Source: Sipunculus nudus (taxonomy: Eukaryota > Annelida > Sipuncula > Golfingiida > Sipunculidae). From it: a stretch of 64,000 nt of DNA. A program made the position numbers and the translations under genes. Positions within the stretch are counted from its first letter, which is position 1. Every line of letters starts with the position of its first letter. The notes beneath the pieces were generated by a model that saw only the letters and a program-made list of their open reading frames with translations, did not search any database and had not been told where the DNA came from. Positions 33,640 through 45,800 of the stretch are shown here, piece after piece. The stretch is taken from the NCBI GenBank assembly GCA_026874595.1, contig CM049308.1:47997327-48061326 (forward strand), read 5' to 3'.

Positions 33640-33880
33640 ATACCGTCAATTACCGCCATCGTTCGGACGGTAACAATGGATACCTGGCGGCCATATTGGA
33701 TTTCTGACAGGTCTGAAATCGGACAACATACATCCTCTAAAAGAGACCACACATTTAAAAAAAAAACTAGCAGAAACTGCGCTGATTTCTAAGTTACTAC
33801 CTGGCAGACATAATGGATTCCTGACAAGTCCATCGATCATTTGATATAACTCATCCTCCAATAAGAGACCAAACTTGTGG
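33640..33880. repeat. Two-unit degenerate repeat of about 125 bp
   Basis: TACCTGGCGGCCATATTGGA and TACCTGGCAGACATAATGGA each lead into a tract with TCCTC-AA-AAGAGACCA. The units are spaced about 120 bases apart. Confidence 0.55.
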
Positions 33881-34276
33881 CAATTGCTTCAAAGGATGTT
33901 ACAGTAATGAATGTCGAAAGCAATTCAAAAGGCATGATCAGGTTGGAGAGCTCTCATATCAGATTTATGGACATGCAAATGTAAAAGTGTAAGACCATAT
34001 TTTTTTAATTATAACCTTGCTTTTCAATGGGGTCAGCAGGGTAGGTAAACTCCAAAACCTGAAAGAAATGAATTGCAGAAAGCATCTCAAACAGTCTTTT
34101 AATCAAATAAAGCCATCCTAAATCCAGGTACAGACCCACATATTATCAGAAAAAAAAACACTTGCTGGTATATCTGATGATTTTATAAAAAATATTCAGA
34201 TATCTAGGAAACTAAGTTGCTATGATTGCATAAGATAAACTGCAAAATGTTCCATCATCTTATAAATCAGTAGCTA
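33881..34276. other. AT-rich stretch, nothing recognised
   Basis: No supported feature. Confidence 0.45.
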
Positions 34277-34321
34277 TGTTACGAAGGCAAATTGTTGAGG
34301 GGAAAAATCCTGGGCCGATCC

Positions 34322-34376
34322 GGGAGTCGAACCCAGGTCCTTGGCGCACAAGTCCTGCGAACCAACCGCTTCGCTA
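34322..34376 (-). promoter_or_regulatory. Pol III-type A/B boxes in 3' LTR of TRIM
   Basis: A-box TAGCGAAGCGGTTGG (complement of 34362-34376) and B-box GGGTTCGACTCCC (complement of 34322-34334), 42 bases apart, as in a tRNA gene. Confidence 0.7.
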
Positions 34377-34595
34377 GAAAAGCAAGCTTTACTAGCGAGA
34401 CAATTCGGTCCGCTTTTATGTCACCACGTAACACACCCCCTCTTAAGAGCGTTCTGCTATCAGAACAAGACTAATTATCCCAGGGGTCAAACTTTGGTGA
34501 GCTTATTCCCTGGACCACAAAGTTTACCGTCATCTTGGACGAGCCCCCATTTTGTTACGAAGACAATTGCTCAGGGGAAAATACTGGGCCGATCT

Positions 34596-34650
34596 GGGAG
34601 TCGGACCCAGGTCGGTGGCGTACAAGTCCGGCGTCCCAACCGCTTCGCTA
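34596..34650 (-). promoter_or_regulatory. Pol III-type A/B boxes in 5' LTR of TRIM
   Basis: The same A-box (complement of 34636-34650) and a B-box with one change, GGGTCCGACTCCC (complement of 34596-34608). Spacing is again 42. Confidence 0.68.
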
Positions 34651-34954
34651 GCAAAACAAGCTTCACTAGCGAGACAGTTCGGTCCGCTTTTATGTCACCC
34701 CGTAACAGCTAAACCTTAATACTATACTCTCATAGTCTTAACGCCTGGCCGAAGCATTCCGGCAACAGAGTGTTTTTGTAATGTATTAATGATGTCCTTA
34801 TCACTCAATGGGCTGATAGAAAAAGGAGTCATATATCAAAAGTATCACTCACAGTTACGACCACACAGTAAGATTTACCAGTTCGAGTGCAATATTTATA
34901 TATACAGGAAAAAAAAGAGATGGCCTACAAAGTGTTTTTTTTTTTTTTTTAATG

Positions 34955-35660
34955 TGAACATCCCTGACCTTCGACCTTGGCCTTTTGCCTACATATCAGC
35001 TGGATTCTTTTTAGAGTGTTTGGTAACTACTAACCACTTAAAACTGGAGTAATCACTTGGCAACTAATGTGTGAATAACTTTGGCCTGCAACCTTTAACC
35101 TCCTGACCAGATGACCCCAAAATCAATAAGTTATTTCTTCAAGCAAAAAGACCCATAAATATGAAGTTTGAATCAAATTGAGCAATGGTGCAGAGATGAG
35201 GCATATTTGAAAGACTAAAAGTTTGGGATGAACAAATGAGCTTGAAATATGTTCACAAGCATTTGGGACAATTTAGTATTGTGACCTTGACCTCTGACCT
35301 TTTGAACTCAACATCAGTAGGGTTCTTCCCTTATTGGTAGGTAAGCCATATTTGACAGATGGAAGGTATAGGTTGAAAAGTTTGCCTTCAAATGACTCCA
35401 CACAAGAAGTTGGAGCTGTGAAATTGACCTTTGGCCTCAAAATCAACCGGTCTTTTCCCTGTTGGCAGAGAAGCGATATGTCAGTGCTGGAAGGTTTTGA
35501 ATGAAAAGTCTAGCTTAAACTGCACCCACACGCTTTTCAAAGAAGTGGTTCCTGTGACCTTGACCTTTGACCTAGTGACCTCAAAATAATTATAGTTCTT
35601 CCCCTGTTGGTAGGTGAGCTGTATGTAAAAGATGGAAGCTTAAGGATAAAATTTCGGCAA
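34955..35660. repeat. Diverged TGACCTTGACCTTTGACC repeat block
   Basis: Four or five imperfect units of about 150 bp. Each has a GTGACCTTGACCTCTGACCT-like core and then GGTTCTTCCC-TATTGG-AGGT and GATGGAAGGT. Same family as 47470-48850 but more diverged. Confidence 0.75.
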
Positions 35661-35689
35661 TAAAAATTAATTTCTAGGGAGTGCAAACA

Positions 35690-36645
35690 CACCCTGTAAC
35701 TCGGAGAATTTAGGTCGCAGTGACCTAAATTCAGGTTTGCAAGGAGCTCTTTTTAGAACCACTAAGACTGCATAGGGTTCATCATCCTAGCCCTTTCGGT
35801 TACGATTTGTGCCCTGCTAACGGACGGACGGCCGGCTGTCCCGACGGAAGGACGACAGACAAAGACCCATCGCTACCCATGAGCCGCATAGGTAGGAGGA
35901 TATAGGTAACAAAGGCCTCATTTAAGGTTTCAAGGATATTTTACATGGACCCGCCTGGATGTCAAGTTAGAAGATTCTAGGTCCAACGATTACGATTTGT
36001 ACCCAGTTAACAGACGACCACATCTTTGAAAGTCTCAACAATAGAGAGAAATAAGGGTTAAAAAATAAAAAAATATTCAGGTGGCGCCACCCGTCTGCAG
36101 GAACTGATGAACTACTCCATGGTCAATTAGCATACAAAGTATTCTAGCCATCAATGCATTAGTCATTCAGATATCAAATATTTAATGATTCGGGGGGGGG
36201 GGGGGGGGGGGGGATAATGAGCCGTATAGCTCGGAGGATATAGGTAACAGAGACTTAATTTCAGGTCTACGAGTAGATATTGATTGGACTTCCTGGATGT
36301 CAAGTGAGAAGCTTCTACGTGCAACGGTTACGATTTGCGAACTATTAAGGGATGACCGCTTCATTTAAAGGTCTCAAAAATACAGAAAAATTCGTAAAAA
36401 ATATAGGTGGCGCCAACAGTCTGCAGGAACTGATGAAACACTCATAAAATTTGATGTATCAAATCTTTAATTATTTGGGGGGGGGGGTATTTTCGACCCC
36501 ATAGCTCAGAAGATATGGGTTACAGAGACCTAATATCAGGTTTCAAAGGAGATTTATTATGGACCTCTCAGGATTTCAAGTTAGAAGATTCTAGGACGAC
36601 GGACGAAGAGTGATCGCTTTAACTCAGACGACTCTCAGCTGAGCT
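35690..36645 (-). mobile_element. Dispersed non-coding repeat, family Y
   Basis: Three or four internal units of about 300 bp contain CATAGCTC-GAGGATATAGGTAAC, TTCAGGTTT-CAAGGA, CGATTTG and GGTGGCGCCACC. It ends in CTCAGCTGAGCTAAAA near 36625-36640. A run of about 24 G lies at 36192. Relatives occur at 39500, 49015, 53989 and 60130. Confidence 0.7.
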
Positions 36646-37060
36646 AAAAAAAGTATAACAACACAAAAAAAACAGCACTAATCTTCTTTAAGACAGGCTT
36701 TTAAAAGACTATGTAATATCTTAAATTGAAAGTATCTAAGTTTTGTTGGTATTGTTATTGAATATATGTTCTTAAAAGCCTCAAGTACTCAATTCTTATC
36801 ACAATCACAATATCTTGATGTCACAATTAAATACTTTTTTATCGGTGTGAATATCTCCTTTTCATAAGTATTGTGTATATATTTTATAGGTTTTATCATT
36901 TGTATAATGTTATCAATTTTAAATACCGAGGTATGATAATCTGAGTTTTTCTTATTTCTTTTTTCTAATACTAAAAATATGTCATTATTTTTATACAATG
37001 CCATAAATCTGTCTCATGTCTCCAAGAGAGTATAATATATAAGCATTATTCACTTTCTTT
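36646..37060. other. AT-rich stretch, one short minus-strand frame
   Basis: A 71-codon minus-strand frame (36789-37004) has lysine- and asparagine-rich composition like a decayed LINE, but no motif identifies it. Confidence 0.35.
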
Positions 37061-37063
37061 GTT

Positions 37064-38002
37064 ATACGCGGTTGCGGCTGCGGATAAAATGTGTGTTTGT
37101 AAAGTAATGTACATAATTTGTACATATGATATATACATTTTTTATGTATGCTATATATGCTTTATTTATGTATCCCTGCATTGTGAAAAGTGGTATTTAA
37201 AGATTAAAGGGACATAATCAGGAGCAATATTATGCCTTTTCTTTCATACTATCAGTTCCTTTTTGCTTTATATGAAAGTTTTCCAGCAAAACCATCCCAG
37301 CATACAGTCTCAGTACCTTGCATACGGGCTCTGCGTGTTGGTACACATAGTCCTGTGTGTCTGTTTAAAATAACAAGGCCGCGTGACCAGAGGTCCGATT
37401 GTGAGCCGCAATACGCCGTGTTTCAGCCAGCGGGAACATGTATCAAAATCTTTAGGCCAAGTCAGTCAGGGCATCTCCTCATTGACACATGTTTATGTTG
37501 ACACTTGTGACCGCACCCGGTCCACTGTTTTTAACACTCGTTTACAGGAGAAAGCAAACGGTTTCAAAGCACAGATTTATTTCAAAGGGAAGAAGCCATT
37601 TTTCGTCTTAATTCAACATGTTTTGTAGGTGATTGGGCCCCTTTAAGAAACTAGCTGCTTGAATCGAAACAGATACATGTATTGGGCAGATCATTCATAA
37701 TTCAATGTGTCACAGGGAAATGTTCCACAGATTTACAATGATTTATATCGATGTTTCCAGGCGGCGAACGTTTTATCCCATGGCATACGCTGATAAACAC
37801 ATTATACCTTGGGAAACCCCTATGTGACGTATATGCAATTCAGCGGGACTCCTCATCCGGTGGCTACATGATCCGACAAAAAAATTGTTGTCGGATGACA
37901 GTTCGGATAAATACCGCAACCGCATAAAAGGAATCGGTCTTTCATAATATCATGTGTTCGACGCTATTCGCAACCTTATACCGCGGCCGCAACCGCGTAA
38001 AA
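37064..38002. mobile_element. Element with GCGGTTGCGG inverted ends
   Basis: TACGCGGTTGCGGCTGCGG (37065-37083) faces CCGCGGCCGCAACCGCG (37981-37997) in inverted orientation. A second inverted word CCGCAACCGCATAAAAGG lies at 37914. No coding frame is recognised. Target duplications are not clear. Confidence 0.45.
37208..37642. mobile_element. TTAA-flanked MITE, 435 bp
   Basis: TTAA (37204-37207) precedes AGGGACATAATCAGG. The other end GTGATTGGGCCCCT is followed by TTAA (37643-37646). The ends are inverted with three mismatches in 15. TTAA duplication fits Kolobok or piggyBac. It is nested within the GCGGTTGCGG-ended element. Confidence 0.65.
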
Positions 38003-38279
38003 GGAATCGTAGCTTTATACCAGGTTTGATTAAATACAATTTGTCCATCTGTTTTTAGGTGAGAATTTATCGACAAATATTGATTTAAATAATCATTTAC
38101 TGTGTCTGGAGTATAGTAGTTATTTTAACACCAATCATATAAAACTTCATTCCAGAATAAAGTGTTATTTTAAAGTAAATGTGTTGATACAGACATTCAG
38201 TATTTACATTGAATTTAAATATATATTCAGTTGAATTATTAAGACTACAGTCATCTGGCTATCTCCATCCTTGTTTCAA

Positions 38280-39440
38280 ATCCGAGTTTAACACTCTATG
38301 CATCCAGGCAATTTTAGTTGCTGCAAGACCAATATAATTACTACGATCTTGCAAACTGGTGTTTACTATCACTTTTGGACCAAATATTAATTAGGTGCTT
38401 TATTCTATTTAATTATGGCAAATAGTTGATTTTCTCAAAATTTTGGAGTATACTATATTAATCTTAATGCCAAGAATTGTAAATGGTTCTATTTTCCACT
38501 TCAGGCCAAGCTTTATTATCTCTCCTTTATCGAATTTATGATTACAAATTGCCATTATATAATTACTGTTTTTCTATGTCAGTTTCAAACCCAATTATAT
38601 TTTGAAATATTCTAAACAATTCTGTAGCCTCTTTAACAACTGGGTGTCCACTTCCTATAAATAATGTAGTATCATCAGTATATTGCGAGATGGTGTGTTT
38701 CACTTTTCTAATTCTACGCCCTTAATAATAATGTCTCTAATTTTGCAGCAAGCAGTTTAGCCGAAATAATAACTTAGTATATATATATGCTGAAAGGGAC
38801 AGCCTTGCCTAAGTACTCTGCTTATTGGGAAAAACTGGAAAGTTTATTCATTGTTTATGACGCATGTTGAATTACTTTTAAAAAAATACCTTAATCCATT
38901 TACAGAAAGTATCACCAAAGGTGTAATGTTTTAATGATTTCTGAATAAATGACCATTTCTAATAAATCGAAACCCTTTTCAAAATCTACTTTTATCAGAT
39001 TTTTTTTTATTTTATTTTTAAAATAATGATTCATCAAATTGTAAATTCTACTAAAACTCTCACCAATATATCTGTTTACAGAAAACCGGTTTGATCTGTA
39101 TGGATTAAGTTTTGAAGGACCCTCTGTAATCTACGAGCAAGGAATTAAGTCAATAATTTATAATCAGTATTTAACAAAGATACTGGTCTCCAATTCTTAA
39201 GTAAAGCGGAGTCTTTTTAATCAACGTAATTATTCCTTGATGCTGGGAAATGTTAAACTACCATTTAAAAAATTACTTATAAGAAGCTATCAAATCTGGT
39301 TTGCTTTCATTCCACAAGTATTCATAAAATTCCACGGTTTAACCATCAGATTTAGGGGTTTTACCATTTTTAATTTATGCTAATAACTTAAAGAATTACA
39401 AGTCCTGAAGTGTGATAATAGGTTTTATTAGGAAATTTAG
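38280..39440 (-). pseudogene. L1-like LINE remnant, reverse transcriptase
   Basis: The minus strand in several frames reads GKTPKSDG, a stop, then TVEFYEYLWNESKPDLIASY (about 39355-39275). It continues with LKNWRPVSLLNTDYKLLT (about 39200-39145), RQGCPFSIYI near 38790 and QYTDDTTLFIGSGHPVVKE near 38680-38620. These are reverse-transcriptase blocks, with the catalytic YADD changed to YTDD. Many stops and frame changes are present. It is older than the LINE at 8619-13853. The outer limits are uncertain. Confidence 0.8.
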
Positions 39441-39499
39441 GTTTTTCCTTAATTTCTCGAGTGACCCAATTTTCGGATTGGTAGGAGATTTTGGGGACA

Positions 39500-39716
39500 T
39501 TACAGTCAGGGTTGGGGCCAGGTACTTACACCTGTAGCTGTAACTAGATACACATTTCACAGTACCTGTACCTGTACCTGCCAGTGGTGAGTAGGGAGTA
39601 CACCAAGTACTGTATACCAAATGTAGGATTCGTAGGTCTAACGATTTCAAAATGTGCCAGTCTAACGGACAGACTGACGGACAATGTACATTAACTATAG
39701 CAGCTGAGCTAAAAAT
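39500..39716 (-). mobile_element. Family Y fragment
   Basis: Ends GCAGCTGAGCTAAAA, with GTCTAACGGACAGACTGACGG before it, as in other family Y ends. Confidence 0.55.
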
Positions 39717-41135
39717 GAATTTACATCATGTTTCATTACGAATATCTCGCTAGTTTTTCTCCTGTCCTGAAATCACCGTTTTTAGATCTAGTTGCATATC
39801 CTCCTCAGAATATCTGCGAGCATTTTCAGATGAGCAAAGGGCCGGCGTCTTCGGAATTTACTGAATCCACGTTGACACAGCATAAATTATTGTCAAATTG
39901 CTATTGTACGATGTTTAAGCACAAATATCGTGTCTGGTCTTACACATAAAAACCGCCGTGTTCAGGAGGTCTAAGTGCATCCCCTTGCCGGAATATATGT
40001 CTTTCTTAGTATTTTCACGTTGTACCCCGGCATTCTCGAACAATTACCAAGAAGCTAAAGGGAAAAACTGAACTTACACCATATTTCATTGGGCATATCT
40101 CGTTAGACTTTCCATTGAGCTAGCAAAGGGTGTTCGACTAAGCTAAAATTTGATACAACCATCGTGTTTAGAAGACCCAGATGCATTTTCTAGCCGGACT
40201 TTATCCATTTATGACCATTTTCAGAGCCCGAGGAGCAGAAGCCACTTCTACAGTAATCTATGTTATACCATGTTTCAGGGCAAATACATCGAAAACTGAT
40301 CGCTGTTTGCTGTGAACGCATCCGATACCCATAGTGGATTCCATTTTATGACGTAAAATTAGGAAGGCCCTGTGTTGCATGGGATGTTGGGGCTCATTAG
40401 CCTATTGAAGCACCGCACAGTTACTGATGAGTAACTAGCAGTATATGCCCTTTTCTACAACTGATTTGAAATATACCGAAATTATAAATCAAATAAAATT
40501 TATGAAACAGACAACCAATTAATCGAGCTTTGCCCCATATCTGCTAACAAAGTACCCACTTTCCTATATGAGGAATTGTGATTTTTTTTTTTTTTTTGGC
40601 TTGGCAAGTCTTTTGGGCGAAAGGTACTTTTCTGTCCATGTCAGTCGTGTTGATAACAAATAGATAATACCTTAACATATTCATTAACAGGAATGATTCT
40701 GTAGTTTACCCTTAGAAGATCAACATGTTGTCATATAAGCCATTGCTTGCCGGATAAAGTAAGCATAAACATGTAGAATATAGTTCAATATACTGCGCCT
40801 GTTGCTCGTGCTGGTGTCGGCTCGGGTTGAGGCACACCCAGCGTATCTTGGTTTGACTACGACTCTGCATGACCATCTAATGACGCACAAGCTGAGGACG
40901 CACAGCTGTATGTTGCCAATAGTTATACTCGACTGTAAAGCGCATGTTACAAGTCGTCAAAAAAGTGTTACTATTGTCAGGTCATATTGGTTATCAAGCA
41001 GACACATAAGTGGTCTTGACGGAAGCCATCAACACGACGTACCTTAACAAATCACCTTTTGCAAAAATGTTTTTAAAAGATTGGAAATGACAATTTTACC
41101 ATTTACTAAGTCCACTAGTACAGAGGGGATACTTC
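39717..41135. other. Intergenic stretch with faint repeats
   Basis: A phrase like CCATATTTCATTGGGCATATCTCG recurs diverged near 39725, 40080 and 40265. The 40802-41047 open frame lacks coding evidence. Confidence 0.4.
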
Positions 41136-41138
41136 ATT

Positions 41139-41980
41139 GTATCCACAAAAACAGCGTTTTGCGGATACTATGTTTTCAGCCGGCCGCCGCCTCCGCATAG
41201 GTTTCCGGAGAACTACTCCGTAACCACTGGACGGAATTTATGATACATGAAACAATGATCGAGTCACATATGAACTGCAGCGCCCTCATTTTGGTTTGCG
41301 CCAGTAGGGCATAGATTTGTTTAGGGCTTTCCGTAAAGTATGTAAATCCCTCTACATCGATGAGTGGCTAAAATGACTCTTGTATGCACCAAGGGTTGAG
41401 GTTTTAGGGCAAGTTTGTTTTGATCGGCAACCATGCTAGTAATGTCAGGATTTCGCTGGTGTAAACGGACATTTCCAGGTGATCTGTGATTCCTACAGAC
41501 TGTCCGTTGATCCCTTTATATCTCATACTGACGTTGACCTCTGACCTTTCCTCTCTGCAGAGCGTCCATCTGCGCGTCTGTTTCCACACATAAATCCACA
41601 TATCCTAAGACTCGTTTGACCAATCGGGCTATAGCTCTTATACAGCTCTTTATCATACACACCTGCGTCACCTGTAGCTATTTCTGCATTGTTTTCATCT
41701 GTTTGTCTGTCTAGGGCAAAAATCATTCATATATCAGCAGTGTTTTGACTATCCGCCTGAAATTTTGCATGTGTATACACCTTGGATAGATTTCTCGTTT
41801 GTGTTACAGGTGGCCCCTCCTACAATCATGTTTACGTGGCAGACATCCATGCTAATATACAATACACCTCACTGTGTTTCCCCTAACCACTCGATCTATG
41901 CCTCACTCCACTAATACCAATCTAATTTCGGCGGATGCATGTAGTCGCTTGCCAACTATCCGTATTCTAGTTTAATAGTA
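41139..41980 (+). mobile_element. Dispersed non-coding repeat, family X, copy 1
   Basis: It begins GTATCCACAAAAACAGC and ends near GGCGGATGCATGTAGTCGC and CCGTATTCTAGTTT. Inside are CTGACCTTTCCTCTCTGC, GTCTGTTTCCACACATAAA and TTTTGCATGTGTATACA. It aligns along its length with 59072-59957. Short inverted ends GTATCCGCC and GGCGGATAC suggest a DNA element, superfamily unknown. Confidence 0.65.
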
Positions 41981-42700
41981 TCTGCTAGACTGATTAACAA
42001 ATTAACCATGTGACTAAGCAGAGAAGATGTGGATTTATATTTGTTCATCAATTATTGGATTGGATAAAATTTTTTAAAGACCTTTTATTACGATGTAAAA
42101 TGTTGTATTTGATCAAATACATGCATCAGACTTTATGATTGCGCTATATCGCCTTACTATTTTTTTAAATTCGATTTACATTGGGGTCCCTCGGATTGTG
42201 CGTCGTTTTCTGACATATATGATTGATGATCTCATGAGACTAAGCCAGCGGGCGAGCGTTAACGTCGAGCCCTGTCCAAAGTTCGTAAAAATCGCTATCA
42301 TTTTATAAAATTTTCATCTAAATTAGGTTCAACAAATGTAACTATATTCTGAGTTTATACATTCTTCTTTTTTCCAATACGACTGAACTCCTTTTCTTAA
42401 CCAACTTTAATGGCTGCAGTTCAAATCTGGAAATGTTTAGATATCATGCAGGTCAATGGCAGGACGACCTTAACTTTGTTGTTGTTGTTGTTTTTCAGGG
42501 AAACCATTAATGATATAAATAATAGTTTCAAGTGCACACATAACATCGCCATAACAAACGTTAATTTTTGGTCTTTAATAATTGAATCTGTGACAGGAAT
42601 CGATATAAAATACGACAGCCCCCCCCCCCCCCTTAAAATTCAACAGTACGATTTATCCTGACTTGATGACTGATGCTAGCTGATGATAAGTGAGTTGGTC
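41981..42700. other. Stretch downstream of the SnoaL-like gene
   Basis: AT-rich with a poly-C run at 42620. No gene is recognised. Confidence 0.4.
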
Positions 42701-42701
42701 T

Positions 42702-42707
42702 TTTATT
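42702..42707 (-). terminator. Poly(A) signal of SnoaL-like gene
   Basis: AATAAA on the minus strand, about 65 bases after the stop codon. Confidence 0.65.
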
Positions 42708-42772
42708 ACAGACGCATAACCACATTACACATACATGGGAGGTTATGACTGTCATGTGTCACCAGACAAACA

Positions 42773-42845
42773 TCAGACAGCGGCGGTGAACATGTCAAAC
42801 TTGCAGAACCACACACCGTCCTTCTTCATCCAGACCATTAGGGAA
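42773..42845 (-). CDS. SnoaL-like gene, exon 4 (last)
   Basis: Acceptor TACTTTCAG, then the frame with VWMKKDGVWFCKF and stop TGA at 42773-42775. The block aligns with the C-terminal VW-K-DG-W-x-x-x-DMF strand typical of DUF4440 proteins. Confidence 0.85.
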
Positions 42846-45800
42846 CTGAAAGTATACGTATAAAGTAAAGCCTCATTTTTAGAACTGCTTAAATCAGTAA
42901 CATCGTTATTATTGAAAATAAACATTTTGAGCGAAATTACAGTATAACTGTTAGGTATTTGACTAAAGCATGAGGTATTAACGAACAGTGATATTAAAAA
43001 GTACAAGTATTTTCTATTATGATTAACGAATGACTTAGGTTGGACAGAAATGTTATCAAAGGTTTTTAAGCTGAAATGGATTCATTTATAGTGCACAAAT
43101 AAAACCCCACTCGATTCAAACCATTGCTTAGTGTCAAATTCGCCCCATATACAAGATGGCCGTCATTATAGGGGGTCAAATACTTTAGTGAACATAATTC
43201 CATAACAAATAGTAATAGAAACTTATTTATAGTGTCAGTCCTGAGTTAAGGATGCCATTTCATTTTGATATTTGATTGATATTTGAGGTCATTAAAGGTA
43301 CCTATCGAGAAATAAGATCAAGGTCAATGTCAAACCTGGAAGAGAAATAGCAACAATCGCCATGATACAGTGTTTTTTTTTAAATTGGCATAAAAACACA
43401 AATTCAAAGCGTAATTTTCATGTGAATTTAAAATACACATTCATTTGGTAAATGTTTTGAGGCCAAGAAGTTTTTTTTAGGAAAACAGCCAAACTGTCCA
43501 TGATATGGCATGTTTTTGCCAGAAAGTAACATATAGAAAAACATTAAGGTTGTCACTTCTTTCAAACAATATAATTCCACTGATTTGGTTATACTTCTTA
43601 GGTCATAATTGAAACATATAATGCATAATGTTTAAGGTCAATATCAAATTTGGTAGGGGAAATAAGCCAAAGTCGCCATGATATGATACATTTTGGAAAA
43701 ATATGACATCAATGTCACACAGTTAGGCCTTTTTAATTTGTCACTGTGACCGTTTTTATAATGGCCAGTCATCGAAATGAAATTTCACATGCGCATGTAA
43801 TAATACGTTTGAATAATATTTAAATATGAGTCTTTTAAACCTTTCATTTACATAGTTTATGAACGATCCATGAAGTTGGGTCCTTCAGCATCATCCTCTT
43901 CATGGGTATCCTTACTCTGAGTTTGTGTTACATTCAAGCAAGGCAACATACTGTTGTAACACAGCAGGTTATCTGTCGACAGGTACATGCTTATTAGATC
44001 ACATTCCCCCTGCAGTTCCACTTTACTATTTTGAGATGACCAGGTGCTGCTAGTTGCGTAACCCCGATGAGAGCAACAGAAGATGGTTTCAGCCGCACAC
44101 CTCCACTAGATGTTTTTGCCACATAGTGCACCTGATTATATGTGCTAGAAGATCAAGAAGTAGGTCCTAATTGATATATGTCAGAATAAGCAGCTGATTA
44201 AGCCACTGGGTATCCATCTGATCTCGTACTTACGGATGAATTTTTGATAGGTTAAAACTAGCGTCATTATCTTTTTGCGAAAGAGATGTTCTGAGTAAAC
44301 ATTTCTGATGAGATGCAGACGAAGATGTATGTATAAGAAGATGCAGACTACCAAATCTGCACGACAGCGAATATATATGCCTATACCCTATATTTTGCTA
44401 CTAAAGTGCCAAAAGCTGATGTTGCTGTGGTTGCTGATGCTTTCATGTTATACAGTCACTATGCTGATACAGCAGGTAATACCATATAGTTTAAACCTGT
44501 TTTGGTAACATCAAAACGAGCAATTAGTAGCTGGAGTAGTTAGAGTTTGGTGTCACAAAATGTCTACTTCGTCTGGATTCTTTAGGTAGATACGATACCA
44601 CCTAAAGATCAAGTGGCATTGATAAAGTTCATTCTTCCATAAACATCGCATATATTTCCAGACCCAAGCTTCGTGTGGCTCATGTTTCTCGTTGGAGATT
44701 CGAAACCATCCTCCCTAGTGCTCATTAGAATCACTAAAACGGCAGCAGCTAGCAACTCGACAGGTATATGTTTATTTTATCACATTTCTCCCTGTAATTG
44801 CACCTAATCATTTTGGCAGGCAACGTTTTGTGTTGGAAGATGTAATGAAGTGGATCGTGTCATACGGGCATGTTTGCCCCATGTTGTTTAAATATGCGTT
44901 ATTTTATACTTGCGTTTAGCTGTATCTTTGTTTTTGTCGGTTCGCCATCCAGGGTCATTGTGTCGTGAGAAAATATGGATATTCAATGGGCGTCAGCCGG
45001 TGTTCCGGGTCGAGATATATGCCATGGTAGCAGTAGTTTTGTCCCAGCTATTTAGTATTATGCGTGCTCATGGATATAGATGAGCCGCAGTAGTATTCTC
45101 TGTTGCTTAGCCACTGTCTTGTGTTTTGTTTTTGTGCCTGAGTGCCAAAACGGTGAGCGCGCCATAAAAAAAACACACCATCTCTATTTTACCACGGTAA
45201 ACCAAAGGCAACCCGGTCCGTCACTTGGTAAGGGCAGTATACCGTTTTCCGGACTTCCCAAGTGTTATTAACTATTTAGCGGGGGTACATATCCCGCTAA
45301 TTACACAACTTATAACTGGCTGAAAACTTGCACACAGCCACCTCACAGCGGACTGCTCCTTTTTAAGGTTCTGCTTAAGCCCTCACGCCCATCTTTACCA
45401 AAAACCTGCATTCCTCCAAATCCGTCTCCTGACTCACAACAGCGTCGCCTTAACGTTCCCGCTAGACTGGCGCTCTTCACCAACCGCTCGGTGAGACTAC
45501 ACCCCCTACCCCCACCCCCACCCCTCCCTTCCGGACTAGACTGGTACCCGCTACCCTATAATCGCTACAGGCAGACTTTTTCCTAAGGCACCTGTAAGGG
45601 GCAATCTTTATTGGTTGACAGCGGAAGTGGAAGAACATAACCTGTAGAAGTTGATACTCTGTGTTGAAACGTACCACTCGACCAGATGTGAGGTTTGGTG
45701 ATGTGTTTCCTTACATCTTTAGTTAACGTCCTCATTCTACATGTTTTCCATTCTAATATTATGGGTCATTTGGAGACATGAAGTTAGCAGCTGGCTTTAT

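Larger units (their letters stand above)
34277..34707 (-). mobile_element. TRIM: miniature LTR element with tRNA-like LTRs
   Basis: The 431-bp element has two direct LTRs of 155-157 bp (34553-34707 as 5' LTR and 34277-34433 as 3' LTR on the minus strand). Each has the ends TGTTACG and CGTAACA on the plus strand. Target duplications GCTA are perfect (34273-34276 and 34708-34711). On the minus strand a primer site TGGGGGCTCGTCCAAGAT (34549-34532) matches the tRNA-Pro primer sequence in 16 of 18 positions. A polypurine tract AAGAGGGGG abuts the 3' LTR (about 34445-34436). The internal region is only 119 bp with no coding capacity. Both LTRs carry a tRNA-like A-box and B-box in sense orientation. 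Confidence 0.88.

Noticed and set aside
34277-34707. Two independent SINE insertions or tandem tRNA genes
   Set aside because: Shared TG...CA ends on both units, one outer GCTA duplication, a primer site and a polypurine tract fit one LTR element far better.
40802-41047. 81-codon plus-strand frame
   Set aside because: No motif, no splice support, and adjacent to a dispersed repeat.
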